A stretch of DNA of 64,000 nt, from the NCBI GenBank assembly GCA_037179385.1, contig CM074179.1, positions 74,389,719 through 74,453,718 on the forward strand. The letters run 5' to 3'. Below, piece after piece: positions 59,745 to 64,000 of this stretch; position 1 is the stretch's first letter; each line of letters starts with the position of its first letter. Source of the DNA: Holothuria scabra. Taxonomy: Eukaryota > Echinodermata > Holothuroidea > Aspidochirotida > Holothuriidae. The position numbers and the translations under genes are program-made. A model generated the notes under the pieces. The model did not search any database and was not told the origin of the DNA. It saw only the letters and a list, made by a program, of their open reading frames with translations.

Positions 59745-61443
59745 TTTTTGATTCCTTGCCGAAGGCAGGCAAGGAATCTATGCGATGGTGATGTCGTGTG
59801 TATGTGTGTGTGTGCGTGTGCGCGTGTGTGTGTGTGTATGTGATGCTTTGGCTTGTAAACACGATATCTCAAGAAGGGTAAGTGTGACTAACCTCGTATT
59901 TGGTGTGTAGGTTGGTCATATTGAGTAGATGGTCCCTATTGTTTTTGGTGGAGATCAAAGGTCATTTGGGGTCACGAGAGGTCAAAACCTTGTAAACACA
60001 ATATCTCGAGGACGGTACATGTGACTATGCTCATATTTGGTGTGTGGATTGGTCATATTAAGTAGATGGTCCCTATCGATTTTCGTGGAGGTCAAAGGTC
60101 ATTTGGGGTCACGAGAGGTCAATAGGTAAATTCCTTAGAAATTGCTTGTAAACACGGTATCTCAAGAAAGGTAAGTGTGACTAATCTCATATTTAGTGTG
60201 TGGGTTGGCCATATTAAGTAGATGGTCCCTATTGTTTTTGGTGGAGATCAAAGGTCATTTGGGGTCAAGAGAGGTCAAAAGGTCAAAACTTCGTAAACAC
60301 GATAACTCGAGAACAGTACATGTGACTATGCTCATATTTAGTGTGTGGGTTGGTCATATTAAGTAGATGATCCCTATCGATTTTCGTGGAGGTCAAAGGT
60401 CATTTGGGGTCACGAGAGGTCAATAGGTTAATTCCTTAGAAATTGCTTGTAAACACGGTATCTCAAGAAGGGTTAGTGTGACTAATCTCATATTTGGTGT
60501 GTGCATTGGCCATATTGAGTAGATGATCCCTATCGATTTTCGTGGAGATCAATGGTCATTTGGGGTCACCAGAGGTCAAAAAGTCAAAACTTCGTAAACA
60601 CGATATCTCTGGAACGGTACATGTGACTATGCTCATATTTGATGGGTGGGTTGTTCATATTGAGTAGATGATCCCTATCGATTTTCGTGGAGGTCAAAGG
60701 TCATTTGGGGTCATGAGAGGTCAATAGGTAAATTCCTTAGAAATTGCTTTTAAACACGGATTCTCAAGAAGAGTAAGTGTGAGTAATCTCATGTTTGGTG
60801 TGTGCATTGGTCATATTGAGTAGATGATCCCTATTGTTGTCGGTGGAGGTCAAAGGTCATTTGGGGTCACAAGAGGTCAAAAGGCCAAAACTTCGTAAAC
60901 ACAATATCTCAAGAACGGTACATGTGACTGTGCTCATATTTGGCGAGTGTGTTGGCCATATTGAGTAGATGTTCCCTATTGTTTTTGGTGGAGGTCAAAG
61001 GTCATTTGGGGTCATGAGAGGTCAAAAGGTCAAAACTTCGTAACCATGGTACTGTCAAGAACGGTACATGTGACTGTGCTCATATTTAATGTGTGGATTG
61101 GTCATATTTAGTAGATGATCCCTATTGATTTTCCCAAAGGTCAAAGTTCATTTGGAGTCAGCATGTTCAAAGCCTGACAAGCTTTCCTACACAGTTACTT
61201 GTCATGTAGATTGCACATAGTGAATACATGGTCCCAGAAGTTTTTGGTGGAGGTCAAAATGTCATTTGGGTTCACGACGGGCAAGGGGGATCTCAATGTA
61301 GGAAGATTGGATGCCTTGCACGTGTACTTTGTGGGCACATTATGGAGCCCTGTTAATTGAAAAACATTGCAAAGCAATGTCAATGTGAAAAAAGGCCTTA
61401 CATTTCAGCAGCAAGGAATCACTAAGCCTTTTGGCTTTCTGGT
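59745..61443 (+). mobile_element. Helentron-like element, family A copy 3 (best preserved ends)
   Basis: The 5' end TTTTTGATTCCTTGCC-GAAG and the inverse GGCAAGGAATC, GATGGTGATGTCGTG and a TG/CG tract are followed by tandem units closely related to copy 2. The 3' end is GCAAGGAATC, ACTAAGCC-TTTT-GGCTT, then TCTGG. Many units carry an intact DR1 motif (AGGTCAAAGGTCA). The 3' terminus lies 30 bases from the next exon, inside the region expected to hold its branch point. Confidence 0.72.
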
Positions 61444-61473
61444 TCACTTGATCTTCTTCTGTTTACCATGCAG

Positions 61474-61528
61474 GTTCTTGTTTGTGAAGGAGGTACTGTA
61501 ATTGTGATGGAAGAACGCAGTATTGAAG
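61474..61528 (+). CDS. Ig-superfamily receptor: cytoplasmic exon 6 (last seen in window)
   Basis: Acceptor CTTCTGTTTACCATGCAG and donor GAAG/GTATGA bound a 55-base exon, phase 0 in and phase 1 out. It encodes VLVCEGGTVIVMEERSIE. The phase-1 exit requires at least one more exon beyond 64000, so the C-terminus is not in the window. No motif is recognised and the donor is moderate. Confidence 0.62.
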
Positions 61529-61859
61529 GTATGAAAGTAGTGTTCATATTCCACTTTTCACAACAGCCTTGCAAGATTTGAATCAATGTTCCAAAATATC
61601 CTAGGCCTTAAGAATAAAGAGGTTGACAAGAAAGTATATTTTGATCCTCCCAAAGATCCAAATGTTAGACGATCGGAATTCCACCATAAACACTCTGATC
61701 TTTTTCCTACATTGTAAAAGACCAAGTGGAAAACTGTTGTCCAAAGGCTATCAAAGTTTTCCAAACAATAATGATACACTGTAGGCCTATATGTAATTGT
61801 TAGGGATGGTCAACATTGTATTGGGTCTCTTGTGTGGAGAACTTGTGTCCAGTCCATTC

Positions 61860-63900
61860 ATTTTTGGTTGCGATGAAAAGAGAAACCTATGCATTCATGA
61901 TGGCGTGTGTGTGTATGTGCGCGTGTGTACCTGTGTATGTGTGTGTGTGTGCGTATGCGTGTGTGTATGTGTGTGTGTGTTTGTGACACTTTGCTTGTTT
62001 ACACAATATCTTGAGAAGGGAAGATCTGACAGTTCTCAAACTTGGTACACAGATACCCCATACTGAGAGGAAGAACCCTATTCATTTTGGGTGAGGTCAA
62101 AGGTCATTTGGGGTCACAGGGGGTCAAAAACCAAAATCCTTGTTTACACAATATCTCAAGATAGGAAACTTGGATTAATTTCAAACTTTATATGTAGATG
62201 TGTTATGATGTAGGGAAGAAACCTATTGATATTGGTGGAGGTCAAAGGTCATTTGGGGTCATGTGGGGTCAAACCCAAAAATCCTTGTTTACACAATATC
62301 TCATGGTAGAAAACTTGGATTAATTTCAAACTTGATATGCTTATGCGTTATGATGAAAGGAAGAATCCTATTGATTTTTGTGGAAGTCAAAGGTCATTTG
62401 GGGTCACATGGGGTCAAACGCTGAAATCCTTGTTTACACGGTATCTCAGGGAAGGAAACTTGGATTAATTTCAAACTTGATGTGTTGATATGTTATGATG
62501 TAAGGAAGAACCCCATTTATTTTCGTGGAGGTCAAAGGTCATTTGGGGTCACATGGGGTCAAACCCTGAAATCCTTGTTTTCACTATATTTCAAGGAAGG
62601 AAACTTGCTTTAATTTCAAACTTGATATGTTGATGAGTTATGATGTGAGGAACAACCCAATTAATTTTGGTGGAGGTCAAAGGTCATTTGGGGTCACATG
62701 GGGTCAAACCCTGAAATCCTTGTTTTCACTATATAAGGTAGGAAACTTGGATTCATTTCAAACTTGATATGTTGATGTGTTATGATGTGAGGAACAACCC
62801 AATTAATTTTGGGTGGAGGTCAAAGGTCATTTGGGGTTGCATAGGGTCAAACCCCAAAATCCTTATTAACACTATATCTCAAGGTAGGAAACTTGGATTC
62901 ATTCCAAACTTGATATGTTGATGGGTTATAATGTAAAAAAAGAATCCTATATATTTTGGTGGAAGTCAAGGGTCATTTGGGGTCACTTGAGGTTAAACCC
63001 CAAAATCCTTGTTTACATGATATCTGATGGTAGGAAACTTCGATTCATTTCGAACTTGATATGTTGATGGGTTATAATGTAAAGAAGAATCCTATATATT
63101 TTGGTGGAAGTCAAGTGTCATTTGGGGTCACATGAGGTCAAACCCCAAAATCCTTGTTTACATGATATCCCATGGTAGGAAACTTGGATTTTTCAAACTT
63201 ACTACGTTGATGCGTTATGATGTAAGAAAAACCAGTTCTGTTCTCGTAGAGGTCAAAGGTCCTTTGGGGTCACATGGGATCAAACCCCGAAATCCTTGTT
63301 TACACCATATCTCAAGATAGGAAACTTGGATTGATTTCAAACTTGATATGTTGATTCGTTATGATGTAAGTAAGAACCCAAATACTTTTGGTGTGAAGGT
63401 CAAAGGCCATTTGGGTTCACTCTGGGTCAAACCCTGAAATCCTTGTTTACATGATACATCATGGTATGAAACTTGGATTCGTTTCAAACTTAATATGTTC
63501 ATTCGTTATGATGTAGAGGAGAATCCTATATATTTTGGTGGAGGTGAAAGGATATGTGGGATCATGATCTGTCAAGCTTTGAAGAACTTGTCAAAATGGG
63601 ATATCTCAAGGTAGGAAACTGGGATGGATTTCGTAATTAGTATGTGGATGTGTTATGGTGAGTTGAAAGTACTGTACCTGTTGTTTTTGGTGGAGGTCAG
63701 TGGTCATCTGGTATCACCTGGCATCAAACTATGAAAACCTTGTTTGCAGAATATCTTAAGGCATAGTATGAAATTTGGCTTTTTGAATATAGAAATGTTT
63801 TGGGTTAAAAGGAAAACCATGCAGTTACTTACAGGTGGAGTCAAAGGTCACTTTGGGTCACCAGTTGTTACAAGAAATGTAGCATTTTGTTGAATTTTTA
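61860..63900 (+). mobile_element. Family B minisatellite element, copy 3
   Basis: The 5' signature TTTTTGGTTGCGATGAAAAG, GAGAAACCTATGCATTC and GATGGCGTG precede a long TG/CG tract (about 61905-61985). More than ten tandem units follow, each with GGAAACTTGGATT, TTGATATGTTGATG and GGTCAAAGGTCATTTGGGG-type blocks. The last units (TGGTATCACCTGGCATCAAACT, AAATTTGGCTTTTTGAATAT) match the end of the copy at 41084 closely. The 3' hairpin terminus is absent. A further 5'-signature-like stretch (GACAAGGGAAACCAATAC) starts near 63920. Confidence 0.62.
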
Positions 63901-64000
63901 TGATGACTAATATTTTGATGACAAGGGAAACCAATACAACCATGATGACACATGTGCTTGTTTGTGCAGTTCTGTTTTTATCAATTTGATTTGAGTGTCT

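Noticed and set aside
42570..61528. Receptor tyrosine kinase or ITIM receptor interpretation
   Set aside because: No kinase motif and no tyrosine is present in the tail exons visible here. Such a domain could only be encoded beyond the window.

Overview
The window is animal nuclear DNA. Its genes are interrupted by kilobase-long introns with GT..AG boundaries, and most of the rest is transposon and tandem-repeat DNA. Gene style and repeat content suggest a marine invertebrate deuterostome, perhaps an echinoderm such as a sea cucumber. That assignment is inference from memory of similar families and is only moderately secure.

One gene can be supported, on the + strand, running from about 11.4 kb past the right edge. 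It is built from small exons. A signal-peptide exon (11436-11520) is followed by a possible 28-residue exon (19695-19778), a V-like Ig exon (24042-24365) and four further Ig exons (26789-27136, 27381-27707, 34279-34602, 37003-37344). A transmembrane exon (39908-40000) and at least six short cytoplasmic exons (42570-42607, 43951-44044, 45566-45591, 50322-50361, 57374-57438, 61474-61528) complete it. Every junction is phase-compatible. All ectodomain and transmembrane exons are phase 1-1, and the tail exons alternate 1-0 and 0-1. The predicted product is a type I single-pass Ig-superfamily receptor of about 720-750 residues within the window. The tail seen so far has 106 residues, no tyrosine and no kinase domain. 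The last exon is not in the window.

Layout: 0-1.6 kb is intergenic with three RFX X-box-like palindromes. 1.6-6.4 kb is a nest of hAT-like fragments with a tandem module and a SINE carrying a 15-bp target-site duplication (TSD). 6.4-11.4 kb has no recognised gene. 11.4-24 kb is the first intron, with a 624-bp foldback, a minisatellite element and MITEs. 24-40 kb holds the ectodomain exons, two tRNA-derived SINE copies and a 1.98-kb hAT-like element with a perfect 8-bp TSD. 40-64 kb holds the cytoplasmic exons separated by large minisatellite elements.

The most notable non-genic system is a set of elements with one shared plan. Each has a 5' inverted-repeat hairpin, a (TG)n tract, a tandem array of roughly 130-160-bp units, a 3' subterminal inverted repeat, a short hairpin and a CTGG/CTGA-type end. 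This matches non-autonomous Helentron-like (DINE/pearl-like) rolling-circle elements. Many array units contain direct nuclear-receptor half-sites at spacings of 1 and 4 bases (DR1 then DR4). The receptor gene's introns therefore hold a very dense set of candidate RXR/HNF4-type sites. A second hAT-like element (52771-55444) is inserted inside one unit, and the empty site is still readable in neighbouring units.
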